A stretch of DNA of 60,120 nt from Clostridiales bacterium (GTDB lineage: Bacteria > Bacillota > Clostridia > Christensenellales > JAISNN01): the NCBI GenBank assembly GCA_031276195.1, contig JAISNN010000019.1, positions 1 to 60,120 of the forward strand. Reading direction: 5' to 3'. Positions 1-9,201 of this stretch are shown piece after piece (within the stretch, counting starts at the first letter, position 1; each line of letters opens with the position of its first letter). Made by a program: the position numbers and the translations under genes. The notes under the pieces are model-generated. The model made no database searches and was not told the DNA's origin. It saw only the letters and a program-made list of their open reading frames with translations.

Positions 1-979
1 CCTTACGCACCCCCCATTCCCGCCCACCCCGGGTGTGTTTTTTAGGTAATTCTGCTATTTCGATATAAAATGCGCCGCTTTTTAAGTCATATCATTGTTG
101 ACGTAAAAGGTAAAATATCAAACGGACGTTTCGCCCCACACTTGGAATCGTCACGCCCCACCCCCTAACCCCCTCCCACGGAGGGGAATAGCGGATAATA
201 AGTGAAATGCCGTTAAAATGCGTCGCTTTTTAAGTCATATCATCGTTGACGTAAAAGGTAAAATATCAAACGGACGTTTCGCCCCACCCCCTAACCCCCT
301 CCCACGGAGGGGAATAGCGGATAATAAGTGAAATGTCGTTAAAATGCGTCGCTTTCGTTTCTTATCGGCATTGGCGTAAACAGTCCATATCAAGCCGACG
401 TTACGCCCCGCCCCCTAACCCCCTCCCACGGAGGGGAATTATATGAAACGCTTGCTTTTCGTTTTTTTAAGCGGAACGGAAGTATGGAAACGAAATAAGA
501 ATTTTTTAAGGTTGTTCGCGCTTACTTGAATACATTGATATGCGAAATAAAAAATTTAGAAACGACATTGCGAAATAAAAAGTTACAAGGTTGTTTGCGC
601 TTGCTTGAATACATTAATGTGCGAAATAAAAAATTTAGAAACGACATACGCAATAAAAAGTTACAAGGTTGTTTGCGCTTGCTTGAATACATTGATATAC
701 AAAATAAAAAAATTGAAAGTTCGTCTTTGCCGATACATTAAAATGCCGTATTCTTATGATCTTAACGGAAAATCTAAAACGGAAATAAGTCCGTGTCGGG
801 GTTGAAGTATGATCTTAACGGAAAATTCAAGACTAAGATAGGTCTTAGGGTTAAGGTAGGATCTTAACGGAAAATCTAAACCGGAGATAAGTCCGTGTCG
901 GGGTTGAAGTATGATCTTAACGGAAAATTCAAGACTAAGGTAAATCTAAATCGTGAAATATTTTTTTAAAGAAGGATAG
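1..979. repeat. Gene-free repeat-rich region at window start
   Basis: No credible gene is seen. Three tandem blocks fill it. Positions 60-440 hold three copies of a roughly 125-bp unit, each ending in the GC-rich element CCCCTCCCACGGAGGGG (copies at 154-190, 280-316 and 404-440). Positions 505-715 hold about 2.5 copies of a 78-bp unit built around CTTGAATACATT. Positions 750-945 hold four copies of a roughly 51-bp unit starting GATCTTAACGGAAAAT. Short open frames here are translations of the repeats. Confidence 0.85.
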
Positions 980-2518
980 ATGAAAAAAATGTTTTCAAGT
1001 CTTAAAAAGTATTGGAGCAAGCCCGGCGAGGGGCGGTATCTTTCGATCAAAGAAATCGCTTGTTTCGGCGGCGGCGGAATGGGAATCTATCTCGTTTCCG
1101 CGGTTATGGGGACTTTTATAAGCGCGTTTAAAATCCCCGAAATCTACAGTATCGGCGTCGAACACGGACAGATAATCTTTTTCATCGCAAGCACGGCGGG
1201 GCTTTTCGCTCAACCGCTTTTCGGCAAACTTTTACATAAAACGAAGACGAAATGGGGGAAATATAAGCCCTATTTGATGTTTATGGCTCCCGTCGTCGGC
1301 GTGTTCGTACTCGCGGCGACTTGGCTGCCCGATCCGAATAATTCGCAAGAGGGCTTGCGCGCCCTGCAAGCCTATCTGACCTGCGTTCCCGCGTTGATTT
1401 TGTATAACGTGTGGATCAACCTTTTTAATATGATGCCCGCGGTCATAACGCCCAACCAACAAGAAAGATCTGATATTTGGTCGCCTATCGGTCTTATAAT
1501 CAATCTCGCGCCCTCGCTTTTTAATCCGCTTAGTATGTGGTTTAGGAGCAGTATATTGGGGAGCGATCCGAGTAAGGAATTTTTGGTGATTCGGTTTATG
1601 GGCGCGGTTTCGGTCGCTTTTAGCATCGTTCTCGTTATGCTTATGCTGAAAGTCAAAGAACGCGTCTATGAAACGGAGAAAAAAGTCGAAAAAATTAAAA
1701 TATCCGAAGGGCTGAAATTAGTTTTGCAAAATAAACCGCTGATGATCTTGACGCTCGCGCTGACTTTGGGTTGCCTTAGAAGCGTCGCCGATATGAGTTC
1801 GGAGACCATAGGGCGTTTGAGATACGCCGAAACTTTCAAAGACGGGCTAGAGATATTCGGAACGCTGACGCTCGTTACGGGCTTTGCCGCGACGCCGAAT
1901 ATGATCATTCTGCCCTTATTGGCAAGGAAATTTAACAATCGGACGATTATGCTCGGCTGGCAAATTTTTAGTACGCTGTCGTACGTCGCGCTGGCGGCCG
2001 TCGGATCGGCAAATTTGCAAGTCGGTCTGCAAAGCACTATCGTACTCACAGCCGCGAAATTCTGCGCGGGATTCAACGCGATCGGATCTCTGATTCCGCT
2101 TATGCTGTCCGAAATTTATGACTACCAACAGTGGAAAACGGGCAAACGGCTGGAAGGATTTATACAAACTTTCGCGTATGCCGTCGTCGGGTTCGTCTCT
2201 CAAATCGCGATGTTTATACCCGTCGCAATACAAAAACATATCGGGTATAACCCGAAAGATTACTTTAACGTCGAAAGAGAGTCCGTCGCTCCCGAAGTCT
2301 TGGCGCGCGCGACGGAATATTTCGATATCGCGCTTTTGATATCGGCGGTTTCGGGAATATTGATGATTTTGGCGCTGCTCTTTTATAACCTCGATAAAAA
2401 GAAGTACGCGCAAATTATGGCGGAATTGAAAGCGAGAAAGTTGAATACCGTGGACGGAGAGAAAACCGCGGAAACGACCGCGAATGCCGCGGCGGCTGAG
2501 ACCGGAACCGCCGGGTAG
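980..2518 (+). CDS. GPH-family (MFS_2) sugar transporter-like protein
   Basis: A 512-residue polytopic membrane protein with about 12 hydrophobic segments. It resembles the glycoside-pentoside-hexuronide (GPH, MelB/XylP-like) branch of the major facilitator superfamily, which imports glycosides or sugars by cation symport. The loop after helix II carries a GPH-type motif, TKTKWGKYKPYL, at residues 88-99. The acidic pair expected in helix II (DAxxDP in MelB) is absent: the region reads GLFAQPLFG. Coupling to Na+ or H+ may therefore differ or be lost. The C-terminus is a low-complexity Ala/Thr tail of about 25 residues. The ATG at 980 follows GAAGGA at 971-976. A second GPH gene follows at 3211 and sugar-catabolism genes lie at 10-20 kb, so a carbohydrate substrate is likely; which one cannot be told. 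Confidence 0.85.
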   Translation: MKKMFSSLKKYWSKPGEGRYLSIKEIACFGGGGMGIYLVSAVMGTFISAFKIPEIYSIGVEHGQIIFFIASTAGLFAQPLFGKLLHKTKTKWGKYKPYLMFMAPVVGVFVLAATWLPDPNNSQEGLRALQAYLTCVPALILYNVWINLFNMMPAVITPNQQERSDIWSPIGLIINLAPSLFNPLSMWFRSSILGSDPSKEFLVIRFMGAVSVAFSIVLVMLMLKVKERVYETEKKVEKIKISEGLKLVLQNKPLMILTLALTLGCLRSVADMSSETIGRLRYAETFKDGLEIFGTLTLVTGFAATPNMIILPLLARKFNNRTIMLGWQIFSTLSYVALAAVGSANLQVGLQSTIVLTAAKFCAGFNAIGSLIPLMLSEIYDYQQWKTGKRLEGFIQTFAYAVVGFVSQIAMFIPVAIQKHIGYNPKDYFNVERESVAPEVLARATEYFDIALLISAVSGILMILALLFYNLDKKKYAQIMAELKARKLNTVDGEKTAETTANAAAAETGTAG

Positions 2519-2955
2519 CCGCCGTACCCGCCGCCGATCACGCGGAGGGGGGATTTTGAGGAATTAAACGCGGTACTATACCGCGGATTTTGAGGGGGAA
2601 ACGAGAGTTTTTTAAGCGGTCTCGACGCTGCGCGGAGGGGGATTTTGTAAGGCCGCCCCACCCCCTAACCCCTCCCACGGAGGGGAATTTTCTCTCTCCG
2701 CGCTTTAAACGAAAAATTCACTTTCTCCGAGCGGCCGCTCACCCCTTTTGTCCCATCCCGCGGAGGGGAATAGCGGATAATTAGAGAATTCGCTTTCGTT
2801 GCCGCTTACTGACGGGGGGAGGGATTTTGAGGAATTAAACGCGGTACTATACCGCGTTTTTTTATATAAAAGAAATATTGGATTTTTGTATAGTTTCGCT
2901 ATTGATTTATTTTTTCGGTTTGTTGAAAATATTTTTTATTTTTCGTTTATTTTGC
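2519..2955. repeat. Spacer with palindromic and GC-rich elements
   Basis: This spacer between the two transporter genes contains two copies of the CGCGGTACTATACCGCG palindrome (2569-2586 and 2840-2856). Both lie in the same flank, GAGGAATTAAA. It also has two copies of the CCCC..GGAGGGG element (2654-2688, and a degenerate one at 2738-2770). No gene is seen. Confidence 0.85.
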
Positions 2956-2984
2956 TTGACAACGGTTTGGCTTTGAGATATACT
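2956..2984 (+). promoter_or_regulatory. Sigma-A-type promoter of the second GPH gene
   Basis: TTGACA at 2956-2961, a 17-nt spacer, and TATACT at 2979-2984. It points at the gene starting at 3211 and gives a leader of roughly 220 nt that is full of 39-bp repeats. Confidence 0.75.
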
Positions 2985-3032
2985 ATAAAACATATATATT
3001 TTGTATGTATATATATTATGTATAAAAATCCC

Positions 3033-3190
3033 GTTTTATATAAGCGTATTAGGTTATGTATAAAAATTTGATTTTATATAATGCGGAAAGAGCAATTATA
3101 TGAAACCACGTTTTATATAACGCGGAAAGAATAAGTATATAAAGTTCGGTTTTATATAGGCGAACGGGGTATACAACATTCAAAAGCCAA
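3033..3190 (+). repeat. 39-bp tandem repeats in transporter leader
   Basis: Four copies of an AT-rich unit marked by [GA]TTTTATATA at 3033, 3071, 3110 and 3149 (period 38-39 bp). They lie between the promoter at 2956-2984 and the Shine-Dalgarno AAAAGGAG at 3195-3202, so they are transcribed as 5' UTR. Confidence 0.8.
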
Positions 3191-3210
3191 ACGGAAAAGG
3201 AGAAAAAATT

Positions 3211-4599
3211 ATGAAAAAAACGGCGGGCAACAAGACTCTTTTGATATTTTGTTTGGGAGATTTTTCGCGGTCGGTTTTTAACGCGCTGACGGTTACGTAT
3301 TTGATGTATATTTTTATACCCGCGGAGGGTTCGACGATTCCGTCTTTGCTTCCGCGCGCCGCTTTCGTTTTCGCGCTTGTGCGCGGGCTCGGCGTGATTT
3401 TCGACGCGGTGATCGACCCCTTTATCGCGTCGAGAAGCGATAAAAGTACGAGTAAGCGCGGCGCGCGGATCTCTTTTATGCGGATAGCCGCGATTCCGAT
3501 GTCGGTGTTCGGGGTTTTGCTGGCTTTCGTGCCTTACGGATATCCGCACGCCCTCAACGTCGTTTGGTTCGTCGTTATGCTTTTCGGGTTTAACTTTTTT
3601 TCATCGCTGTATCACATTCCGTATTCCGCTCTCGCGGCGGAGATCGTTACCGATCACAAACGGCGCGTGTTCTTTTATACGATCAATACGGCGGTTTTCG
3701 TCGTCGGGAGCGTCATAATATTCGCCGCGCCGATCATAAAAAACGCCTTTGCCGCGGGAGGAATGTCCGAACTCGCCTCGTGGCGGCTGACGTTCGTTAT
3801 TTTCGGGTTTTTCGCGGCGGTTTTCGCGCTGATTCCCGTCGTTTTTATCAAGGAAAACGACTACGTGGAGCGGAAACCTTGCTACGCGCCCCTATTGCAA
3901 TCCTTTAAGGCGACGTTTAAATATAAAAATTTTTCTATACTCATCGCGGGCTATATCGTGATGTGGATCGCTTTTTCGTTCTTTAACTTTTCGCTGATGT
4001 ATTATATCACCGTGCTGATAGGCTTGAACGAAAGTTTTTCAACCGTCGTTATGGCTTTGACGATCGTCGTCGGCGTGGCGTCGTATCCTCTCGTCAACCG
4101 TTTGGCAAAAAAATTCGGGAAAAAACCTCTGCTCATAGGGGCTTGTATCGCCTATACCGTCATCTATACCGCGATCGCCCTGCACGCCGTGATCGTCCCG
4201 GCGATCGGGGGAACCGCGTTCGCCGTGCTGATAGGGGTCTTTATCGGCTTTCCCATATCGATTACGAATATCATTCCGTCCTCGGCGTTCGCCGATCTCG
4301 CGCAGTACGATACCATCAAAACGGGCGTAAACAGGGCGGGAATGTTCTCGGCGGTGCGTAGTTTTATCCTGCAATTGGCGCAGTCGATCGTTACTTTTAT
4401 CCTGCCCGCGCTGATCTCGAAAGGAAGCGCGGCGGGGAACGCCACGGTCGAAGGAACACGCCTCGTCGCGGTTACGGCGGCGGTCATAATCGGGTTTTCG
4501 CTGGTGTTCTATTTTTTGTATGACGACAAAGAGGTCGCGAAGACGATCAAAGAGGACAACGAGAGAATCGAGAGAGAGGCGAAAAATATAGCGGTATAG
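3211..4599 (+). CDS. GPH-family (MFS_2) cation-coupled sugar transporter
   Basis: A 462-residue, 12-helix transporter of the MelB/XylP (GPH) family in the cytoplasmic membrane. Helix II reads FDAVIDP (Asp65, Asp69). This matches the DAxxDP cation-site motif of MelB and is followed by the loop SDKSTSKRGARISFM, so Na+- or H+-coupled import of a glycoside, pentose or hexuronide is expected. The start at 3211 is set by AAAAGGAG at 3195-3202, and a promoter lies at 2956-2984. The stop codon is unusual: the final Ala-Val-TAG is read from a GCGGTATAGTATCGCGG palindrome (4591-4607). The dispersed element therefore defines the protein's C-terminus. The neighbouring paralogue at 980 lacks the helix II acidic pair. 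Confidence 0.9.
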   Translation: MKKTAGNKTLLIFCLGDFSRSVFNALTVTYLMYIFIPAEGSTIPSLLPRAAFVFALVRGLGVIFDAVIDPFIASRSDKSTSKRGARISFMRIAAIPMSVFGVLLAFVPYGYPHALNVVWFVVMLFGFNFFSSLYHIPYSALAAEIVTDHKRRVFFYTINTAVFVVGSVIIFAAPIIKNAFAAGGMSELASWRLTFVIFGFFAAVFALIPVVFIKENDYVERKPCYAPLLQSFKATFKYKNFSILIAGYIVMWIAFSFFNFSLMYYITVLIGLNESFSTVVMALTIVVGVASYPLVNRLAKKFGKKPLLIGACIAYTVIYTAIALHAVIVPAIGGTAFAVLIGVFIGFPISITNIIPSSAFADLAQYDTIKTGVNRAGMFSAVRSFILQLAQSIVTFILPALISKGSAAGNATVEGTRLVAVTAAVIIGFSLVFYFLYDDKEVAKTIKEDNERIEREAKNIAV

Positions 4600-4860
4600 T
4601 ATCGCGGAAAACGCGGGATAGAAAAGAGGAATGATTTTGGGAACGATGAATGGGAGAATCTGTCGGAAGCGCGGAATAGGAAAGGGGAATTTTTGAGAGG
4701 TAAAGGCGGTATAGTATCGCGGAAAACGCGCGTGAGAACCGGCGGAAAATGCGGAATAGAAAAGAGGAATGATTTTGGGAACGGCGGACGGAAGAAACGG
4801 TCGGAAGCGCGGAATAGGAAAGGGGAATTTTGAGAGGTAAAGGCGGTATAGTATCGCGGA
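4591..4860 (+). repeat. Array of three GCGGTATAGTATCGCGG palindromes
   Basis: Copies at 4591-4607, 4706-4722 and 4843-4859. They are embedded in a repeated block of about 115-137 bp with shared GGAATAGGAAAGGGGAATTT flanks. The first copy overlaps the end of the upstream transporter and supplies its stop codon. Confidence 0.85.
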
Positions 4861-4986
4861 AATTAAGGCGGATCTTAATCCTTACGGCGTACGGGGAAAA
4901 GTTTTAACGGGTATAACAAAAAAGAGTTTTTATTCCCGTCAAAAAAATATCGAAAATTCATAAACAATACATATTTTGCAATTAAA

Positions 4987-5020
4987 ATTGACGTATTCGC
5001 TTTTATTCGTCAATTTTTTT
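4987..5020. terminator. Hairpin with U-run, possible terminator
   Basis: ATTGACG and CGTCAAT form a stem around an AT-rich loop, followed by TTTTTTT on the plus strand. A-runs on the other side make it potentially bidirectional. It would end the transporter transcript before yyaC. Confidence 0.45.
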
Positions 5021-5131
5021 GCTTTTACGCGCGCCTTTTTAATCGGGAATCTTATTTAAAAAATCACGGGAAAGGCAATAATCTTTCGGTATGGAATAAG
5101 TTCGATTCGAGAACGGAGGATATTGAAAATT

Positions 5132-5758
5132 ATGCCGAAAGAAAGAAAAAATAAGTTCGACGCGGATAATCGTATGCCGTTAAACGCGGTTGAAAAAAGC
5201 GAGAGCGTTGCGGAGAACGGAATACCGTTAAATGTGATCGAAAAAAGCGAGAGCGTTTCGGGGGGCGGAATGCCGCAAAATATGTCCCGAAAAAGAGAGG
5301 GAAAACCACTCCCCGTCGTTATGTGCATCGGAAGCGACCGCGTTTCGGGCGACCTTTTGGGTCCCGCGGTGGGCAGAAAACTTATCGAGGAATACAATCT
5401 GAGGGCATATGTCTACGGAACTACCGGACGTAACATAAACGGCGCGAATATAGACTTTTACGACGGCTTTATCAGGGAAATCCATAAGGAAAGTAAGGTC
5501 GTAGCCGTCGACGCTTGCTTAGGATCGGGACGCGAAATCGGAAAAATTAAGATCGGATACCGCGGAGTGGGCGCGGGATACGCCGTCCGAAAGGCGGGAA
5601 AACGGTACGGAGACGTCGGAATCGTCGGAATCGTCGCCGAAAACGCCGAAGATAACGTTATGCAGTTGATATCCGTCGAGGTCTCATTGATCGAAGAGAT
5701 GAGCGGGAGAATCGCCGAATATTTGGCGAATAATCTCGACGCGCTGACGGGAGAATGA
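5132..5758 (+). CDS. yyaC: YyaC/DUF1256-family sporulation protein
   Basis: About 208 residues. The C-terminal 150 match the YyaC (DUF1256) family of sporulation-associated proteins, whose fold resembles HybD/GPR-type peptidases. Family motifs seen are CIGSDRVSGDLLGPAVG near residue 70 and VVAVDACLG near residue 127. The family is found almost only in endospore formers; its molecular role is not settled. The N-terminal 50 residues are unusual: a 48-nt direct repeat encodes two copies of a KSESV-containing 16-residue unit, probably a late addition to the conserved domain. An ATG at 5132 is preferred over an in-frame TTG at 5123, because GGAGGA ends at 5120, only 2 nt from the TTG. Together with spoIIE at 46.5 kb it argues for a spore-forming host. 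Confidence 0.85.
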   Translation: MPKERKNKFDADNRMPLNAVEKSESVAENGIPLNVIEKSESVSGGGMPQNMSRKREGKPLPVVMCIGSDRVSGDLLGPAVGRKLIEEYNLRAYVYGTTGRNINGANIDFYDGFIREIHKESKVVAVDACLGSGREIGKIKIGYRGVGAGYAVRKAGKRYGDVGIVGIVAENAEDNVMQLISVEVSLIEEMSGRIAEYLANNLDALTGE

Positions 5759-6103
5759 ACGGGAATGTGAGGGTTTGGGAGAGCTGAGGATTTAGACCGC
5801 TCCGCCGTTGTCCTTTCGGCGGAGGGGAATATAAGGATAATAAGTGAAATGCCGTTAAAATGCGCCGTTTCCGTTTTCTATCGTCATTGACGTAAAGGGT
5901 AATATTTTAAGCGGTCGCCCCACCCCTACACCCCTCCCACGGAGGGGAATAGCGGATAATAAGGGAAAAATGTCGTTAAAATGCGTCGCTTTTTAAGTCA
6001 TATCATTGTTGACGTAAACGGTAAAATATCAAACGTAACGTTTCGCCCCACCCTTAGAATCGTCGAATAAACTTGAACGAATTTTAGAATGCGTCTTTTT
6101 TGC
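5759..6103. repeat. Spacer with REP-like elements
   Basis: GC-rich elements at 5797-5832 (degenerate) and 5915-5950, plus a partial one near 6047. They are embedded in the same roughly 125-bp unit seen at 60-440 (GTGAAATGCCGTTAAAATGC flank). No gene is seen. Confidence 0.8.
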
Positions 6104-6261
6104 TATACTAATTAAATTTTTAATCCGTATGGTGTACGGATTAAAATCCGCCCGTTTAATGCCGTCATAGCGGTAAACCCGGCAAAATGTAACGGCTTGC
6201 CGCCGCATAATATGCGGTTTTAAATCAAACGTATGATTGATTTAAAAGTTTAACCGCTATA
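6104..6261. mobile_element. MITE-like element, copy 1
   Basis: About 158 bp starting TATACTAATTAAATTTTTAA and ending AAAAGTTTAACCGCTATA, so the ends are imperfect inverted repeats. The interior is homologous in inverted orientation to 9754-9949 and shares CCGTTTAATGCCGTCATAGC with it. It has no coding capacity, as expected of a non-autonomous element; no transposase is in the window. Confidence 0.65.
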
Positions 6262-6330
6262 AAATCTAAAAATTGAAAGCGGCGTGATATTATGATATAT
6301 AAAAAGGTTTGATATTTTTCCGTTTTTATG

Positions 6331-6700
6331 TTAGTATAATAATATAACGGCAATTTCGTAAATATTTTAGGACGACGATATAACCGAAATTACGTAAATG
6401 CGTTAGTATAATGATGTAACCGAAATTGCGTAAATGCGTTAGTATAATGATATAATTGAAATTACGTAAATGCGTTAGTATAATTATATAACCGAAATTG
6501 CGTAAATGCGTTAGTATAATGATATAATTGAAATTACGTAAATACGTTAGTATAATGATATAACCGAAATTGCGTAAATGCGTTAGTATAATGATATAAC
6601 CGAAATTACGTAAATACGTTAGTATAATGATATAATTGAAATTGCGTAAATGCGTTAGTGTAATTATATAACCGAAATTGCGAAAAATAGTATAATATGT
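6331..6700 (+). promoter_or_regulatory. Tandem 36-bp promoter-like array upstream of ftsH
   Basis: About ten to eleven units at exactly 36-bp spacing. TTAGTATAAT starts at 6331, 6403, 6439, 6475, 6511, 6547, 6583 and 6619, with variants near 6367, 6655 and 6689. Each unit holds a -10-like TATAAT. In some units the sequence 17 nt upstream is TTGAAA (6456-6461 to 6479-6484; 6528-6533 to 6551-6556), giving near-consensus sigma-A promoters. A third such unit (6636-6641) has TGTAAT as -10. In the others it is CCGAAA. The array therefore reads as alternating strong and weak promoters aimed at ftsH. The reverse-strand open frame through it is only the repeat translated. Confidence 0.7.
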
Positions 6701-6743
6701 AAAAAACATACTTTGATGTAAAAAACATACTTTGGAGGCCTTA

Positions 6744-8807
6744 GTGAAAAAATACGGTTACTTAAAAAACATCATCGTACTGCTCGTCTTTGTGGGCGCG
6801 GCGGTCCTTATCGCTTTGTCGTTGGGTTCGGGAAAGCCCGAGGAGCGTAAGCCCGACGAGATCATCGCGGGAGTTTTGAGCGGCGAAATCGTCGAAATTC
6901 AAATCACGACGTATAGAGTCGTCTATCGGAAATCGGGTTCCGCGACAAAGGAAAAAGACTTCCCGAAACGTTTCGACGGTTATGCCTACGTTTCGTCGAG
7001 GGTCAACTTTGAAAACGTACTGAGAGAAAGATACGCCGAACATCTTGTCGTGTCCAAAACCGCCGAATGGGAAAAAGACGGAAAAACCGCGGACGAAATC
7101 GCCCTCGAATTGTTGAAACTCGACACGTCGCTCCCCGATTCGCTGATCGAATTTGACGACCCGAACCGCGGCGCGGTCTTTATGAATATCGTTCTGCCGA
7201 TTTTGGGCTTTCTCATCGTGGGCGTCGTCGTGTTTTTTATGTTCCGCCAAACGCAGGGCGCGAACGTCAAGGCGATGAATTTCGGGAAAACCAAGGCGAG
7301 AGTTACAAAAGACGTAAAAATACGATTTTCCGACGTCGCGGGCGTCGAAGAAGAAAAAGAGGAATTGCGCGAAATCGTCGAATTCTTAAAGGCTCCCAAA
7401 AAATTTACGGAGTTGGGCGCGAGAATCCCCAAAGGCGTTCTCTTGGTCGGCGAACCAGGAACGGGAAAAACCCTTTTTGCAAAGGCGGTCGCCGGCGAAG
7501 CGAGAGTTCCGTTTTTTAATATCAGCGGCTCGGATTTCGTCGAAATGTTCGTGGGCGTGGGCGCGTCGAGAGTGCGCGATTTGTTCGAACAGGCAAAACT
7601 CAACAAACCTTGCATAATCTTTATCGACGAAATCGACGCGGTCGGACGGCAGCGCGGCGCGGGACTTGGCGGCGGACACGACGAGAGAGAACAAACGCTA
7701 AATCAATTGCTCGTGCATATGGACGGATTCGAAACCAACGAGGGAATCATCGTTATGGCGGCGACGAACAGAGTGGATATTTTGGATCAGGCTCTGCTCC
7801 GCCCGGGCAGGTTCGACAGACAGATATATATAAACGTCCCCGACGTAAAAGGCAGAGAAGCCATACTCCGCGTCCATAGCAGAAATAAAAAACTCGCCCC
7901 CGACGTGAATTTGCAGCATATCGCAAGGCTGACGGGCGGCTTCACGGGCGCGGATCTCGAAAATCTCCTGAACGAAGCCGCGATATTGACCGCGCGCGCG
8001 GGCAGAGCGCAAACGAATATGGCGGATATCGGCGAGGCCGTGAATAAGGTTACCGCCGGACCGCAGAAAAAAAGCCGCCTCGTTACGGAATTCGATAAAC
8101 GCATTACGGCGTACCACGAGGCGGGACACGCCGTCGTCGCCAGAACCGTGCCGAATCACGACAACGTTCACGAAGTCAGCATAATCCCGCGCGGTCCTAT
8201 GGCGGGATATACCCTTATGCGCCCCGATAACGACGACAACCATATGACAAAGGGCAAATTCATAAGTTCGATCAAAACACTTCTCGCCGGACGCGCCGCG
8301 GAGGAAATCATCCTCGACGATATCAGCGCGGGCGCGTCAAGCGATATCAAACGCGCATCCGGAATCGCAAGAAAAATGATCGCGGAACTCGGAATGAGCG
8401 AAACACTCGGGAATATCTATCTCGGAAGCGATAACGAAGTCTTCTTGGGACGGGACTATCAAGCGCATAAAAATTACAGCGAGGAAATCGCAGCCGTCAT
8501 AGATAACGAAGTCAAAAGATTGATCGACGGGTGCTACGGAGAAGCGAAACGAATCGTTTCGGAAAACCTATCCGTCATAGAAAATATGGTCAAATTGCTA
8601 TATAAACGCGAAACGATCTATACCGCCGAAATCGATATGCTGTTCGCCGGGAAAACCGCCGCCGAAATCGAAGAGTATCTCGCCGGGGAAGAACGCAAAA
8701 AAGCCGAAAAAGCGGAGGATAATACCGCGAAACCGGAGGATAATATAGCCGAAGACGACGGGGGAAACGCCGCCGAAAACGACGGGGAAAAAAGAGATTC
8801 GGAATAG
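6744..8807 (+). CDS. ftsH: ATP-dependent zinc metalloprotease FtsH
   Basis: A 687-residue membrane-anchored AAA+ protease that degrades misfolded membrane proteins and some regulators. Counted from the chosen start: TM helix at about 8-27, extracytoplasmic domain, TM at about 147-167, Walker A GEPGTGKT at 236-243, Walker [10 protein letters not shown] near 290-298, arginine-finger region [10 protein letters not shown], and zinc site HEAGH at 458-462. All key residues are present. The last 40 residues are a charged Glu/Asp/Lys/Asn tail. The start is taken as GTG at 6744, because TTTGGAGG (6731-6738) sits 5 nt before it; an upstream in-frame TTG at 6732 overlaps that site. A direct duplication of about 19 bp (AAAAAACATACTTTG) precedes the Shine-Dalgarno. 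Expression probably comes from the 36-bp promoter array upstream, and a terminator hairpin follows at 8841. Confidence 0.97.
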   Translation: MKKYGYLKNIIVLLVFVGAAVLIALSLGSGKPEERKPDEIIAGVLSGEIVEIQITTYRVVYRKSGSATKEKDFPKRFDGYAYVSSRVNFENVLRERYAEHLVVSKTAEWEKDGKTADEIALELLKLDTSLPDSLIEFDDPNRGAVFMNIVLPILGFLIVGVVVFFMFRQTQGANVKAMNFGKTKARVTKDVKIRFSDVAGVEEEKEELREIVEFLKAPKKFTELGARIPKGVLLVGEPGTGKTLFAKAVAGEARVPFFNISGSDFVEMFVGVGASRVRDLFEQAKLNKPCIIFIDEIDAVGRQRGAGLGGGHDEREQTLNQLLVHMDGFETNEGIIVMAATNRVDILDQALLRPGRFDRQIYINVPDVKGREAILRVHSRNKKLAPDVNLQHIARLTGGFTGADLENLLNEAAILTARAGRAQTNMADIGEAVNKVTAGPQKKSRLVTEFDKRITAYHEAGHAVVARTVPNHDNVHEVSIIPRGPMAGYTLMRPDNDDNHMTKGKFISSIKTLLAGRAAEEIILDDISAGASSDIKRASGIARKMIAELGMSETLGNIYLGSDNEVFLGRDYQAHKNYSEEIAAVIDNEVKRLIDGCYGEAKRIVSENLSVIENMVKLLYKRETIYTAEIDMLFAGKTAAEIEEYLAGEERKKAEKAEDNTAKPEDNIAEDDGGNAAENDGEKRDSE

Positions 8808-8840
8808 AATACAGAATAAAAAAATAAAGGAATGAAATAT

Positions 8841-8878
8841 GCGGGGAGAAACTTTTTTATAAAAAGTTTTCTCCCCGC
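8841..8878 (+). terminator. Dispersed terminator-type hairpin after ftsH
   Basis: CGGGGAGAAACTTTTT and AAAAAGTTTTCTCCCCG form a long stem 33 bp after the ftsH stop. It is followed by the family's usual tail CTTTTCAAAAACTTTTAGTA. One of about 11 near-identical copies in the window. Confidence 0.75.
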
Positions 8879-8944
8879 GCCTCTTTTCAAAAACTTTTAG
8901 TAAAGTTGTAAGCGCAAAAATAAAAAATAATTTTTTTGAAATAT

Positions 8945-8982
8945 GCGTGAGAGAACTTTTTCATAAAAAGTTTTCTCCCCGT
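8945..8982. repeat. Second, degenerate copy of the terminator-type hairpin
   Basis: GAGAACTTTTT..AAAAAGTTTTCTC with the family's 3' tail CCCCTTTTCAAAAACTTTTA, 100 bp after the first copy. The left arm is mutated relative to other copies. Confidence 0.7.
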
Positions 8983-9087
8983 ACCCCTTTTCAAAAACTT
9001 TTAATAAAGTTAAGGGAATACGCGGTATTGTTCAATAGCGAAAAAATTCTTATTGCGACGGAGGATAAGTATTTTTTTAAAAATGTA

Positions 9088-9116
9088 TTGAAACGCCGCT
9101 CTTTTTGTGTTATACT
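9088..9116 (+). promoter_or_regulatory. Promoter of small membrane protein gene at 9202
   Basis: TTGAAA at 9088-9093, 17-nt spacer, TATACT at 9111-9116. The flanks AAAATGTATTGA and TTTTTGTGTTATA match the promoters at 14924 and 17020 that serve paralogous genes. The -10 coincides with the terminal TATACTAA of a short MITE-like element. Confidence 0.75.
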
Positions 9117-9172
9117 AAATATGCAGTTTTAAATCAAACGTACGTTGGATTTAAAAGTTTAACCGCCGTATA
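9111..9172. mobile_element. Short MITE-like element, about 62 bp
   Basis: Starts TATACTAA and ends AAGTTTAACCGCCGTATA, around the core ATCAAACGTACGTTGGAT. It is a deleted version of the element at 6104-6261. A similar short copy is at 50028-50087. Confidence 0.6.
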
Positions 9173-9201
9173 ATGATAAAAACATAAAAAAGGATTAAAA
9201 A

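Noticed and set aside
526-805. Short open frames on the plus strand at 526-805
   Set aside because: They are translations of the 78-bp tandem repeat, overlap in two frames and lack ribosome sites.
6331-6700. CRISPR array (36-bp repeat period)
   Set aside because: Units are contiguous with no variable spacers, and no cas genes are in the window.
6326-6709. 127-codon minus-strand ORF with a 12-residue repeat
   Set aside because: It is the 36-bp promoter-like array read backwards; 36 is divisible by three, so the frame stays open by chance.
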